A stretch of DNA of 64,000 bases from a bacterium (GCA_004299235.1 SCQL01000002.1:124001-188000), one strand, 5' to 3'. Numbered from the stretch's first letter, positions 48,266 through 59,151 are shown. The notes: generated by a model not told the origin, from the letters alone. Numbers and translations: made by a program.

Positions 48266-49933
48266 TTGCCATCACCTGATCTGCCCAGCCGCACGCTTTA
48301 CCAGGGCCGCGACCGAGCGGCCGCGCGCTCCTTTCTGCACGCCATCGGGCTGAGCGCCGAGGACATCGGCAAACCATTTGTGGGCGTCTCGAACTGCTGG
48401 CTCGAGACGATGCCGTGCAACTTCGGGCTGCGCGAGCTTGCCGTCCCGCTGAAGGTCGGCATTCGCGCCGCGGGCGCGAACCCGATGGAGTTCAACACGA
48501 TCGCGATCTCGGACGGCATCACGATGGGGACGGAGGGCATGAAGACCTCGCTGGTGAGCCGGGAGGTCATCGCCGATTCGATCGAGCTCGTGGCGCGCGG
48601 GCACATGTTCGATGCCCTCTGCTGCCTGTGCGCGTGCGACAAGACGATCCCGGCATCCGCGATCGCCCTGGCGCGGCTCGACCGGCCGGGGATGGTGCTG
48701 TACGGCGGCTCGATCATGCCCGGCCGCTTTCGCGGGCGGGATGTCGCGGTCGGGGATGTTTACGAAGCGATCGGCGCCGCCGCCGCGGGCAAGATCGGCG
48801 ACGCCGACCTGGCGGAGCTCGAAGCGGTGGCGTGCCCGGGCGCGGGCGCGTGCGGCGGTCAGTACACCGCGAACACGATGTCGATGGTCATGGAGGTGAT
48901 CGGTCTTTCACCGGTCGGCTTCAACTCGATCCCCGCCACCGATCCCGGCAAGCACCGCGCGGCGGAGAGCATGGGCCGCTTCGCGCTGAACGCCCTCGAG
49001 CAGGACCTGCGGCCGTCGCGGATCCTCACGCGACGCGCGTTTGACAACGCGATCGCCGCGGTGGCCGCGAGCGGCGGCTCGACGAACGCGGTGCTGCACC
49101 TGCTGGCGCTGGCCCGCGAGGCGGGGGTCGACCTGGCGATCGACGACATCGACCGCATCAGCCGGCGCACCCCGTTGCTGTGCGACCTGAAGCCGGGCGG
49201 CCGCTTCGCCGCGGTCGAGCTGCATCGGGCCGGCGGCATCGCCCTGCTCACGCGGCGCCTGCTGGACGGCGGCTACGTCGACGGCGACGCGCTGACGGTC
49301 ACCGGCCGGTCGCTGGGCGAGGAATGCGAGGCGGTGACGGAGACGGTCGGGCAGGAGGTGGTCGCCCCGCTGAGCCGCCCTCTGCGTGATGAGGGCGGGC
49401 TGGTCGTGCTGCGCGGGAACCTGGGGCCGGACGGGGCGGTGGTCAAAGTCACGCAGCACACGCCGAGGACGCACCGCGGCCCGGCCCGCGTGTTCAACCG
49501 GGAGGAGGACGCTTTCGCGGCGGTTTCGGCCGGCCGGATCAAGCCGGGGGACGTCGTCGTCATCCGTTACGAGGGACCGCGGGGCGGGCCCGGCATGCGG
49601 GAGATGCTGCTGGTGACGGCGGCCATCGTCGGCGAGGGCCTGGGCGAATCGGTGGCGATGGTCACCGACGGCCGGTTTTCGGGCGCGACCCGCGGCCTGA
49701 TGATCGGGCATGTCGCGCCGGAGGCGGCGGTGGGCGGGCCGCTGGCCGCGTTGCAGGACGGCGATGTGATCGAAATCGACGTCGAGAGCCGCCGCCTGGC
49801 GGTGGTCGAGGTCGACATCGAAGCCCGGCTGAAGGGATGGTCGCCGCCCGAGCCGCACTACCGCAAGGGCGTGCTCGCGCGTTACGCACTGCTGGTCGGC
49901 TCGGCGTCCGAAGGGGCGATGCTCAAGCCGTAG
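48266..49933 (+). CDS. ilvD: Dihydroxy-acid dehydratase
   Basis: 555 residues. Cluster cysteines are Cys51 (MPCNFGL), Cys124 (CACDKTIP) and one near 197 (GACGGQYTANTMSM), the standard 2Fe-2S/4Fe-4S ligand set. It makes the 2-oxo acids of valine and isoleucine. The start is TTG; TACGAT at 48253-48258 lies seven bases upstream, so the gene may be read from a leaderless message or from the preceding operon. A hairpin terminator follows. Confidence 0.93.
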   Translation: MPSPDLPSRTLYQGRDRAAARSFLHAIGLSAEDIGKPFVGVSNCWLETMPCNFGLRELAVPLKVGIRAAGANPMEFNTIAISDGITMGTEGMKTSLVSREVIADSIELVARGHMFDALCCLCACDKTIPASAIALARLDRPGMVLYGGSIMPGRFRGRDVAVGDVYEAIGAAAAGKIGDADLAELEAVACPGAGACGGQYTANTMSMVMEVIGLSPVGFNSIPATDPGKHRAAESMGRFALNALEQDLRPSRILTRRAFDNAIAAVAASGGSTNAVLHLLALAREAGVDLAIDDIDRISRRTPLLCDLKPGGRFAAVELHRAGGIALLTRRLLDGGYVDGDALTVTGRSLGEECEAVTETVGQEVVAPLSRPLRDEGGLVVLRGNLGPDGAVVKVTQHTPRTHRGPARVFNREEDAFAAVSAGRIKPGDVVVIRYEGPRGGPGMREMLLVTAAIVGEGLGESVAMVTDGRFSGATRGLMIGHVAPEAAVGGPLAALQDGDVIEIDVESRRLAVVEVDIEARLKGWSPPEPHYRKGVLARYALLVGSASEGAMLKP

Positions 49934-49934
49934 C

Positions 49935-49970
49935 CCGGCCTTAACCGGCTGGATTGCGGCCGGCTTTTTC
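49935..49970 (+). terminator. Rho-independent terminator after ilvD
   Basis: CCGGCC (49935-49940) pairs with GGCCGG (49958-49963), followed by CTTTTTC. It begins two bases after the ilvD stop. An alternative inner stem CCGGC/GCCGG exists. It would also separate ilvD from the convergent leuCD operon. Confidence 0.65.
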
Positions 49971-50065
49971 CTGTGATTCATTACCCCCAGGCGTGCCGGT
50001 TGGGGGTGGGGCCGGCGAGGGGAGGGGGTGGGCCCTCGGCCTGGTCCGTCTGAGCGGCGGGGCGG

Positions 50066-50653
50066 TTATCTGGCCGCCGGCAGCCAGGCCGGACGCCGGG
50101 TTTCGAACGCATCGATGTCCGGCGCGTGCCGCTCGACCAGCGCGATATTGTCCAGCCCGCGCAGCATGCAGTCCCGCGCGAACGGGTCGATGTCGAACCG
50201 GTACGCCACGCCTTCGCTGCGAACCTCCCGCGCCTCGAGGTCGACTGTGATCTCCGCCGAGGGGTCCTCCGATGCCAGGTCGATCAGGTGTCGCACCTGG
50301 CTCTCCGGCAGCGTCACGGCGAGCAAACCCGTCTTGTAGCAGTTGCCGCGAAAGATGTCGGCGAAGCTCGGCGCGATGATCGCCCGGTAGCCGGCGTCCC
50401 GGATCGCCCACGGCGCGTGCTCGCGCGACGACCCGCAGCCGAAGTTGGCGCCGGTCACCAGGATCGACGCTCCCGCATGCTCCGGGCGGTCCAGCACGAA
50501 ATCACCGGCCGCCCGCCAGTCGTAAAACAGGAACGGACCGTAACCCGTCCGCTCGATCCGCTTCAGAAATTGCTTGGGCACGATCTGGTCGGTGTCCACG
50601 TCGGCGCGGTCGAGCGGCGCCATCCGTCCACGGATCCGAACCACCGGCTCCAT
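50066..50653 (-). CDS. leuD: 3-isopropylmalate dehydratase, small subunit
   Basis: 195 residues from ATG 50653, two bases after the leuC stop. GRMAPLDRADVDTDQIVPKQ and GANFGCGSSREHAPWAI are the swivel-domain signatures. Forms the isomerase with LeuC in leucine synthesis. Confidence 0.94.
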   Translation of the reverse strand: MEPVVRIRGRMAPLDRADVDTDQIVPKQFLKRIERTGYGPFLFYDWRAAGDFVLDRPEHAGASILVTGANFGCGSSREHAPWAIRDAGYRAIIAPSFADIFRGNCYKTGLLAVTLPESQVRHLIDLASEDPSAEITVDLEAREVRSEGVAYRFDIDPFARDCMLRGLDNIALVERHAPDIDAFETRRPAWLPAAR

Positions 50654-50655
50654 CG

Positions 50656-52083
50656 CTAGAGCAGCTCCCGCACGTCGACCAGGTGCCCGGTCACCGCCGC
50701 CGCCGCCGCCATCGGCGGGCTCATGAGGTGGGTTCGCCCACCCGTGCCCTGGCGGCCTTCGAAGTTGCGATTGCTGGTGGAGGCGCATCGCTCGCCAGGC
50801 GCCAGGATGTCCGGGTTCATGCCGAGGCACATCGAGCAGCCGGCGTTGCGCCACTCGAAGCCGGCGGCCTTGAAAATGAGGTCCAGTCCTTCGTCTTCGG
50901 CCGCTCGCTTCACCGACGCCGAGCCCGGGACGACCATCGCTCGCACCTTCGGGTGCACACGCCGCCCCTTGATCACGCGCGCCGCCGTGCGCAGGTCCTC
51001 CAGCCGCCCATTGGTGCAGGAGCCGATGAACACCCGGTCGACGGAGATGTCCGCCAGGGCCGTCCCCGGCCGGAGGTCCATGTAACGCAATGCCCGCTCA
51101 TCGGTTTCCGATCTGGGCGCCGGCACCCTGCCCGTCACCGGAGCCACCTGGGCGGGGTTGGTCCCCCACGTCACGTGCGGCTCCAGCCGCGTCGCATCGA
51201 CGGTGATCTCCTCGTCGAACGTCGCCTCGCCGTCTGTGGGCAGCGACCGCCACCAATCAAGGGCGGCTTCCCAGGCGGCTCCCTTCGGAGCGTGCGGGCG
51301 CCGCTCGAGATAGCTGAAGGTCGTGGCATCCGGCGCGACCATCCCCGCCTTCGCGCCCCACTCGATGCTCATGTTGCACACCGTCATGCGGCCCTCCAGG
51401 CTCAGGCCTCGAATCGTCGAGCCGCGGTATTCGACCAGGTAACCCTGACCTTCCGAGGTGCCGGTGCGGCCGATGAGGCTCAGCACCACGTCCTTGGCCG
51501 TGACCCCGATCGGCAGTTCGCCCTCCACCGTCACGGCGAGATCCCGCGGGCGCTTTTGCGGCAGGCACTGGGTGGCGAGGACCAGCTCGACCTCCGACGT
51601 GCCGATGCCGAATGCCAGCGCCCCGAACGCGCCGTGGGTGGAGGTGTGCGAGTCGCCACACACGATCAGCATCCCGGGCTGCGTCAAGCCCAGCTCGGGC
51701 CCGATGACGTGCACGATGCCCTGCCGCCGGCTGCCGATCTGGTGCAGCGGAATCCCCTCGCGCCGGCAGTTCTCGGCCAGGACCTCCATCTGCTTCCGCG
51801 ACAGCTCGTCCGCGGCTCGGACCCCGCCCCGGGTCGGGACGTTGTGGTCCATGGTCGCCACGGTCAGATCGGGCCGCCGGACCTTCCGGCCGGCCAGCCG
51901 CAGGCCCTCGAACGCCTGCGGCGAGGTGACCTCGTGGACCAGGTGCAGGTCGACGTACAGGAGGTCGGGCTCGCCCGTCGCCGAGCGCACGACATGTGCG
52001 TCCCACAGCTTCTGGCCGAGGGTCTTTCCTCTCCCTCCATCGGGGGCGGGGCTGGGTTGGGGGACGGACGCTGGTGCAACCAC
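50656..52083 (-). CDS. leuC: 3-isopropylmalate dehydratase, large subunit
   Basis: 475 residues. Aconitase-type 4Fe-4S ligands are visible in GSCTNGR and [17 protein letters not shown] and [13 protein letters not shown] are substrate loops. The family normally begins at the equivalent of [14 protein letters not shown] (residue 19); the 18 residues before it ([16 protein letters not shown]) are low complexity and derive from a GC-rich intergenic repeat. Only the GTG at 52083 is a standard start in frame, so either the repeat is translated or a non-standard start is used. Leads the leftward leuC-leuD operon, divergent from ilvB. Confidence 0.92.
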   Translation of the reverse strand: MVAPASVPQPSPAPDGGRGKTLGQKLWDAHVVRSATGEPDLLYVDLHLVHEVTSPQAFEGLRLAGRKVRRPDLTVATMDHNVPTRGGVRAADELSRKQMEVLAENCRREGIPLHQIGSRRQGIVHVIGPELGLTQPGMLIVCGDSHTSTHGAFGALAFGIGTSEVELVLATQCLPQKRPRDLAVTVEGELPIGVTAKDVVLSLIGRTGTSEGQGYLVEYRGSTIRGLSLEGRMTVCNMSIEWGAKAGMVAPDATTFSYLERRPHAPKGAAWEAALDWWRSLPTDGEATFDEEITVDATRLEPHVTWGTNPAQVAPVTGRVPAPRSETDERALRYMDLRPGTALADISVDRVFIGSCTNGRLEDLRTAARVIKGRRVHPKVRAMVVPGSASVKRAAEDEGLDLIFKAAGFEWRNAGCSMCLGMNPDILAPGERCASTSNRNFEGRQGTGGRTHLMSPPMAAAAAVTGHLVDVRELL

Positions 52084-52207
52084 GGGAAGCCAACTCTACC
52101 GACCCCATCAGGGCCCTGGTCGTGGCAGCCGTTCAAAAGGCGGGCCCCGGATTTTGTGTCTCAGGCACAACTGGAAGCCGGCGCCGATCGCTAACATCCA
52201 TATCCAC

Positions 52208-52294
52208 ATGGTCGGCTCAGCCCGCGACTTCGTAGTCCTCCTTGGCCTCCTGGGCCTTATTGGCCTTGTCCAATCGGGGGCGCGCGCGACCTGA
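52208..52294 (+). CDS. ilvL: Leader peptide of the ilv-leu operon
   Basis: A 28-codon frame, ATG 52208 to TGA 52294. Eleven of 28 residues are Val, Leu or Ile, clustered at codons 9-21 (VVLLGLLGLIGLV). They use codons scarce in neighbouring genes: CTT three times, GTA and ATT once each. This is the design of a leader peptide whose translation rate reports the supply of charged Leu/Val/Ile tRNA. No ribosome site is seen; TAACAT at 52192-52197 could be a -10 producing an almost leaderless message. Confidence 0.8.
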   Translation: MVGSARDFVVLLGLLGLIGLVQSGARAT

Positions 52295-52352
52295 CCCAAA
52301 CCGCAAAAAAGATCGCCAAGCCCCCGACCGAAAGGCGGGGGCTTTCTTGTTT
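52274..52352 (+). terminator. Transcription attenuator of the ilv-leu operon
   Basis: Terminator: AAGCCCCCG (52318-52326) pairs with CGGGGGCTT (52336-52344), nine base pairs, followed by TCTTGTTT. Antiterminator: TCGGGGGC (52274-52281, inside the leader frame) is an exact complement of GCCCCCGA (52320-52327), the terminator's left arm. A ribosome stalled on the Val/Leu/Ile codons leaves 52274-52281 free to pair and lets transcription continue; a ribosome reaching the stop codon covers it and allows termination 10 bases before ilvB. Confidence 0.85.
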
Positions 52353-52361
52353 AAAGGAGCA

Positions 52362-54056
52362 ATGACCAAATTGACCGGAGCGGACATGGTGCTGGAAGCA
52401 CTGGAGCGCGAGCACGTCGAGCTGATCTTCGGCTACCCCGGCGGCGCCAACCTGCCCATCTACCAGCACCTGCCTGAGCACCCCAAGCTCAAGCACATCC
52501 TGGTCCGCCACGAACAGGGGGCGGCGCACATGGCCGACGGCTACGCCCGCGCCAGCGGCCGACCCGGCGTCGTCCTCGCCACCTCCGGGCCCGGCGCCCT
52601 GAACCTCGTCACCGGCCTCTGCACCGCCTACATGGACTCGGTGCCGATGATCGCGATCACCGGTCAGGTCAACAGCGCGCAGGTCGGGCTCGACGCCTTC
52701 CAGGAGTCCGACGTCATCGGCGCCACCAGCTCGGTCACCAAGCACAGCTACCTGGTGACCAGCATCGATCAGCTGCCTCGCGTGATCCACGAGGCGTTCC
52801 ACATCGCCACCACCGGCCGCCCCGGCCCGGTGCTCATCGACATCTGCAAGGACGTGCAGCTGGCCGAGGCCGACCGGGTCACTCCGGAGCGCCTGGACAT
52901 CCCCGGGTACCAGCCCAACGGCCACGTTCAGCTGGATCGCGCCCGCCAGGCCGCCGAAGCCCTGGCGAAAGCCGAGCGGCCGGTGATCCTCGCCGGGCAC
53001 GGCGTTCTGCTCAGCCACGCCGAGCCGCAGCTCCGCGAGCTGGCGGAGAAGGCCGGCGCGCCGGTCGGCACCACCCTGCTCGGCATCGGCGCGTTCCCGG
53101 TCAGCCACCCGCTCTCGCTCCACATGACCGGATTCATGGGCACGGGCTGGTGCCTCAAGGCGGTGCAGAACGCAGACGTCTTGATGATGGTCGGAATGCG
53201 CGTGGACGACCGCGTCACCGCGCGCCTCGCCGATTTCGCCCCGAAGGTCAAGACCTTCATCCACGTCGACATCGACGGCTCCGAGATGGGCAAGAACGTG
53301 CGCCCGCACATCGAGCTGGTCGCGGACGCTCGCCAGGCGCTCGAGGCGGTGCTGCCGCATGTCGGGTCGCTCGAGGAAGGTCGCGGCCGGTGGCTCGCAC
53401 AGATCGACGCCTGGCGTGAGGAGCACCCGCTTCGTTACACGCGCTCGAACGGACACCTCCAGCCGCAGGACGTGCTCATCGACATGTACCGGCGGTGCCG
53501 GAACGAGGCCGTGGTCGTCGCCGACGTCGGCCAGAACCAGATCTGGGCCGCGCTGTGGTGGAACTACGACCGCCCCGGGCTCTTCCTCAACTCCGGAGGC
53601 GCCGGGACGATGGGCTTTGCTCTGCCGGCCGCCATCGGCGCCAAGTTCGGCCGTCCGGAGCTGCCGGTGTGGTGCGTCGCCGGCGAAGGCGGGTTCGTCA
53701 TGACCGCGCAGGAGCTTTCGGTTGCGGTCGAGCACCAGCTCGACATCAAGATCGTCCTCCTCAACAACTTGTCGCTGGGCATGGTCCGCCAGTTCCAGGA
53801 CGACTTCTACGGCGGCGTGCGGTCGCAGGTCGACCTCACCCACATGCCCGAATTCGTCAAGCTGGCCGAGGCGTACGGATTGCCGGCGGTCCGGGTCGAC
53901 AAGCTGTCGGACGTCGGGCCCGCGATGGACGCGGCCGAGCGCACCCAAGGACCGTTCCTGATCGACTTCCGCATCGACCCGGAGGCGAACGTCTACCCGA
54001 TCGTGCCTTTGGGTAAGGGCCTCAACGACTTCTGGGAGGCGCCGGAACATGACTGA
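52362..54056 (+). CDS. ilvB: Acetolactate synthase, catalytic subunit
   Basis: 564 residues from ATG 52362 behind AAAGGAG; the frame is open upstream but only through the attenuator. Catalytic Glu51 in RHEQGAAHMADGYARASG, the thiamine diphosphate motif from GEGGFVMTAQELSV to VLLNN, and the FAD-binding middle domain (HMTGFMGTGWCLKA). Condenses pyruvate (or 2-oxobutyrate) with pyruvate. First structural gene of ilvB-ilvN-ilvC-leuA-pheA. Ends within ilvN (8-base overlap). Confidence 0.95.
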   Translation: MTKLTGADMVLEALEREHVELIFGYPGGANLPIYQHLPEHPKLKHILVRHEQGAAHMADGYARASGRPGVVLATSGPGALNLVTGLCTAYMDSVPMIAITGQVNSAQVGLDAFQESDVIGATSSVTKHSYLVTSIDQLPRVIHEAFHIATTGRPGPVLIDICKDVQLAEADRVTPERLDIPGYQPNGHVQLDRARQAAEALAKAERPVILAGHGVLLSHAEPQLRELAEKAGAPVGTTLLGIGAFPVSHPLSLHMTGFMGTGWCLKAVQNADVLMMVGMRVDDRVTARLADFAPKVKTFIHVDIDGSEMGKNVRPHIELVADARQALEAVLPHVGSLEEGRGRWLAQIDAWREEHPLRYTRSNGHLQPQDVLIDMYRRCRNEAVVVADVGQNQIWAALWWNYDRPGLFLNSGGAGTMGFALPAAIGAKFGRPELPVWCVAGEGGFVMTAQELSVAVEHQLDIKIVLLNNLSLGMVRQFQDDFYGGVRSQVDLTHMPEFVKLAEAYGLPAVRVDKLSDVGPAMDAAERTQGPFLIDFRIDPEANVYPIVPLGKGLNDFWEAPEHD

Positions 54057-54522
54057 CCAGGAACGAGTCCGCATCCTGTCGGTCGAGGTCCTGAATGGCT
54101 CGAACACGCTGAGCAAGGTGTCGGGGCTGATCCGCCGCCGCGGGTTTCACGTCCGCTCCATCTCCGTCGGCCCCAGCCGCGAGCCCGGGCGCTCCCGCAT
54201 GACCCTGACCGTCGACTCCGGCCACGCCGGAGCCGACCAGGTGCGCAAGCAGCTCGAACGATTGGTCGAGGTGGTCGCGGTCGAAGACCTCACGGGTTAT
54301 GAGGTGCACAGCCGCGAGCTGATCGTCGCCAGGGTCGCGGCATCAGAGGTTGGCGGGCTGCTGGAGCGCGGCGCCAGGGTGCTGGACGCGGGCCCTGGCG
54401 GCACGACGATCGAGTTTGCCGGCGAAGACAAGGACGTCGGCGATTTCGTCGACGAGTTGATGCGACACGGAATTCTTGACGTGGTCCGATCCGGGCCCGT
54501 CGTCATGAGGAGAACAGCATGA
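54049..54522 (+). CDS. ilvN: Acetolactate synthase, regulatory subunit
   Basis: 157 residues. N-terminal ACT domain ([35 protein letters not shown]) that binds valine, and a C-terminal domain. Overlaps ilvB by 8 bases and ilvC by 4 (ATGA). Confidence 0.92.
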   Translation: MTDQERVRILSVEVLNGSNTLSKVSGLIRRRGFHVRSISVGPSREPGRSRMTLTVDSGHAGADQVRKQLERLVEVVAVEDLTGYEVHSRELIVARVAASEVGGLLERGARVLDAGPGGTTIEFAGEDKDVGDFVDELMRHGILDVVRSGPVVMRRTA

Positions 54523-55507
54523 AGATCCACTATGACCGCGACTGCCCGCCCAGCCTGGGGGAGCCGGTGGCAGTGCTCGGTTACGGCAGCCAGGGCCGGG
54601 CCCATGCGCTGAATTTGCGCGACAGCGGCGAGGACGTCCGGGTCGGCCTGTACCCCGGCAGCAAATCATTCGAACGGGCTAAGGCAGACGGCGTACGCGC
54701 TCTCGAGGTGTCGGCGGCGGTGGCGGAGGCGTCGGTCGTGATGGTGCTGACGCCGGATGCGGGGCAGGGCAAGCTCTTCCGCGATTCGATCGCCGAGCAG
54801 CTGAAGCCGGGCTCGATGCTGATGTTTGCGCACGGGTTCTCGATCCATTTCGCCCAGATCAAGCCGGAAGCCGACATCGACGTCGCGATGATCGCGCCGA
54901 AGGGCCCCGGCCACCTCGTCCGCAGCACCTACCTGCAGGGCCAGGGCGTGCCCGCCTTGATCGCGATCCACCAGAACGCCACCGGGCGGGTCTGGGAGCG
55001 GGCGCTGGCATATGCGCGGGCGCTGGGCGCCGGGCGCGCCGGCATCCTCGAGACCAGTTTCAAGGAAGAGACCGAAACCGACCTGTTCGGTGAGCAGGCG
55101 GTGCTCTGCGGCGGCATCAGCTCGCTGGTCAAGACCGGCTTTGAGACGCTGGTCGAAGCCGGTTACCAGCCCGAGGTCGCGTACTTCGAGGTCCTGCACG
55201 AGCTGAAGCTCATCGTCGACCTGATGTACCGGGGCGGCCTGGCCTTCATGCGCTACTCCGTCTCGGACACGGCCGAGTACGGCGACTACGTCTCCGGGCC
55301 GCGCGTGATCGACTCTCACGTGCGTGAGCGAATGCGACAGGTGCTGCACGAGATCCAGGACGGCAGCTTCGCCGAGCGCTGGCTGGACGAGAACTCAAAC
55401 GGACGGGAGGGCTTCCTCACCATGCGGCGAAACGACGCCGAGCACCCCATTGAGAAGGTCGGGCGCGAGCTGCGCTCGATGATGACCTGGTTGGAGCCGG
55501 TGGAGAA

Positions 55508-55511
<4 letters not shown>
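54519..55511 (+). CDS. ilvC: Ketol-acid reductoisomerase, class I
   Basis: 330 residues. Rossmann motif [17 protein letters not shown], cofactor loop [11 protein letters not shown] (two serines fit NADPH use), [18 protein letters not shown], and metal-binding Glu/Asp in [13 protein letters not shown]. Overlaps leuA by 4 bases. Confidence 0.95.
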
Positions 55512-56793
<1,282 letters not shown>

Positions 56794-56797
<4 letters not shown>

Positions 56798-57612
56798 GGA
56801 TCGCCTACCAGGGGGAGCCTGGGGCATACTCGGACGAGGCCGTGGCGGCGCTCTTCCCCGACGGGGAGGCGGTCGGGTTTCCGACCTTTCGCCAGACCTT
56901 CGACGCCCTCACGCTGGGGGCGGTGGACGCTGCCGTCATGCCGGTCGAGAACAGCAGTGCCGGCGTCGTGCAGGAGGTGTCGGACCTCCTGTGGGAGCTG
57001 CCGGGTCTGCGAGTGGTGCGTGAGCACGTGCAGCCGGTGCAGCACTGTCTGCTCGGCTGGCCGGGACCGGTGGAGCGGGCGCTCTCTCATCCGCAGGCGC
57101 TGGCCCAGTGCAACCGCTACCTGCACTCAAGGCAGATCCGCTCGGTGGCGTTTCACGACACCGCCGGAGCTGCGCGAGCCGTGGCGGAGCAGCGCCAGCC
57201 GGGCACGGCCGCGATCGCCAGCCGGGCGGCCGCGGCCCGGTACGGCCTGTACGTGCTGGCGGAGGCCATCCAGGACGATGCCGAGAACCGGACCCGGTTC
57301 GTCGTCGTCGAGAAGGGGTCGCCATCGCGTCCTCGTGACGCCGGCCCCGCATCGAAATGCTCGCTGGCGTTCGTCGCCGCCCACCGGCCCGGCAGCCTGG
57401 CCCAGGCCCTCGACTGCTTCGCGCGCCGGAGCGTCAACCTGACCAGGCTGGACAGCCGGCCGATGCTCGGCCGGCCGTTCGAGTATCGCTTCTACCTGGA
57501 CTTCGCCATCAATGGAGACTCGTCCGCCCCGGCCGCTGCCGAGGCGGCGCTCAACGACCTGGAAAAGGCGAGCGCGGAGATCAAGCTGTTCGGGACGTAC
57601 CCGGCCGCCTGA
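56794..57612 (+). CDS. pheA: Prephenate dehydratase
   Basis: 272 residues from GTG 56794, which overlaps the leuA stop (GTGA). IAYQGEPGAYSDEAVAALF opens the catalytic domain; the catalytic TRF triplet is in ENRTRFVVVEK; from about 190 an ACT domain (FVAAHRPGSLAQALDCFARR, SRPMLGRPFEYRFYLD) senses phenylalanine. It makes phenylpyruvate. Its placement at the end of the leucine/valine operon puts phenylalanine synthesis under the ilv attenuator. No chorismate mutase domain. Confidence 0.93.
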
Positions 57613-57661
57613 GGTCCTCGACGGCGTCTTTTGGTTGTCGCTCGGGCTCCCGAAGGGTCTA

Positions 57662-57685
57662 TGACTTAACGTTGGTGTTAAGTCA
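57662..57685. promoter_or_regulatory. Perfect palindrome upstream of the XRE/TPR gene
   Basis: TGACTTAAC and GTTAAGTCA are perfect 9-base inverted copies around a 6-base centre (GTTGGT). The DNA here is unusually AT-rich for this window. It lies 33 bases upstream of a -35 box and is a likely operator, plausibly for the regulator at 57757. Confidence 0.6.
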
Positions 57686-57717
57686 CGGTCCTGATAAAGT
57701 CATTTTCACAGCTCACA

Positions 57718-57746
57718 TTGACTCGGGTTAAGAGTTTTCATCTAAA
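57718..57746 (+). promoter_or_regulatory. Promoter of the XRE/TPR gene
   Basis: TTGACT (57718-57723) and TCTAAA (57741-57746) with a 17-base spacer. The start codon GTG at 57757 is 10 bases past the -10, so the message would be leaderless or nearly so, in line with the lack of a ribosome site. Confidence 0.55.
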
Positions 57747-57756
57747 GTGAATAGCA

Positions 57757-59151
57757 GTGGCGAAGGGGAATAAGAAGGCACCTGCCGAAGATGACGCGCG
57801 GCCGACGGCGCCACGCCGTCGCCTGCCGGGTGTCGCGCTCAAGCCGGGCACGGTCAAGCAGGCCCGCCTTGAAGCGGGCCTGAGCCTGGCGAAGGTCGGC
57901 AAAGGACACGTCACCGCGCCCGCGATCTACCTGATCGAGACCGGCCGGACACGCCCTTCGATGCCCACGCTCGAACACATCGCGCAACGCACGGGCAAGC
58001 CGGTCGAGTTTTTTCTCGCCGATCCCGCCAGCTCCGCGGACGAGAGCCGAGCCGCGCATGCGGAGCTCGAAGCCATGGTCGGGGCGGGGCGATACGCCGA
58101 AGCCGTCGTCCTCGGCAAGCGCCTGCTGAATCTGGGCCCGTCCGCCTACCGGCCCGGAAGGATTCGCTATTACCTGGCCCAGGCGTACCTGCAGCTCGCC
58201 CAGCCGGACGAGGCGGTGGCTCTGCTCGCGGAAGCGCGCGCTCACTTCATCGCCGTCAACGACGAGGTGATGCTTGCCGAGTGCCTGGGATCGGAGGCGG
58301 CGCTCGCCTCTTTCATGCAACGGCCGGATGCGCTGTCGCTGGCTGAGCAGGCGCTGGCCGTCTGCCGGAGGCTCAAGCCCGTTCCGCGGCTCATGGAAGC
58401 CCGACTGCTCGGCATCCAGGCCACCGCCCACGTCGCCAATCGCGAGTGGGACAGGGCGATCGAGACCTATCAGGCCGCGATCGGGGCGGCAGGCCCGCTG
58501 TTCGACCTGAGGCGCGTGGCGAAGATGTACGCCGAGCTGGGCTCCACTTACCGCGAGCAGGGCCAGGTGGACCTGGCGGCCAGGTACGCCACGAGGTCGA
58601 TGGCCCTGCTCGACGTCCTGCGGGATCGAGTTGCGCTCGCGCGCTCGGAGAACAACCTCGGATTGATCCTGGCCGCAAGGGGAGACGCCGCCGCGGCCAA
58701 GCAGCACCTCGATAAGTCGAAGGAGCTGAGCCCGGAATCGGAGCTCGAGGTCGGTCGCAGCCACGTGCTGCTCGCCCTGTGCGAGCTTTGCCTGCAGCAG
58801 GGCCGCGTGCAGCAGGCGCACGAGTTGGCCGAACAGGCGCTGGGGTTGGCCGAGCGCCTGCAGGAGGGCCTGAGCGTCGCCGAGGCCCACGTTTGGCTGG
58901 GACGAATCGCCCACCAGCTGGGCCGCACCGAAACCGTCGATCGGGAGTTCGAGCTCGCGATTCGGGGCCTCGAGCAGCTGGGCGCGCGTGAGCGGCTGCT
59001 CCAGTGTCACGGCATCTACGCCGAGATCCTGGAGGGTCGCGGCGAGCTGGCCAGCGCTTACGCCCACATGAAGAAGGCGCTGCAGGCGAGCCAGCCCGAC
59101 CTGCTGCAGGGGCAGGGCCCGGACGCAGAGGAGCGCCTCAACTCCGCCTGA
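57757..59151 (+). CDS. XRE-type helix-turn-helix protein with tetratricopeptide repeats
   Basis: 464 residues. A basic N-terminal tail precedes an HTH at about 32-85 (KQARLEAGLSLAKVGKGHVT, then PAIYLIETGRTRPSMPTLEH), followed by about 350 residues of TPR-like helical pairs (AVVLGKRLLNLGPSAYRPGR, AKMYAELGSTYREQGQVDLA and further copies). Proteins of this plan sense peptides or partner proteins through the TPR groove, as in RRNPP regulators, but no small peptide gene is seen next to it. It separates the ilv-leu-pheA operon from the 2-oxoacid dehydrogenase gene and might control one of them. Confidence 0.8.
   Translation: MAKGNKKAPAEDDARPTAPRRRLPGVALKPGTVKQARLEAGLSLAKVGKGHVTAPAIYLIETGRTRPSMPTLEHIAQRTGKPVEFFLADPASSADESRAAHAELEAMVGAGRYAEAVVLGKRLLNLGPSAYRPGRIRYYLAQAYLQLAQPDEAVALLAEARAHFIAVNDEVMLAECLGSEAALASFMQRPDALSLAEQALAVCRRLKPVPRLMEARLLGIQATAHVANREWDRAIETYQAAIGAAGPLFDLRRVAKMYAELGSTYREQGQVDLAARYATRSMALLDVLRDRVALARSENNLGLILAARGDAAAAKQHLDKSKELSPESELEVGRSHVLLALCELCLQQGRVQQAHELAEQALGLAERLQEGLSVAEAHVWLGRIAHQLGRTETVDREFELAIRGLEQLGARERLLQCHGIYAEILEGRGELASAYAHMKKALQASQPDLLQGQGPDAEERLNSA

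Noticed and set aside
52257-54116. A 619-codon minus-strand frame opposite ilvB
   Set aside because: Mirror of the ilvB codon pattern; translation is biased to Arg/His/Asp/Val with no recognisable domain.
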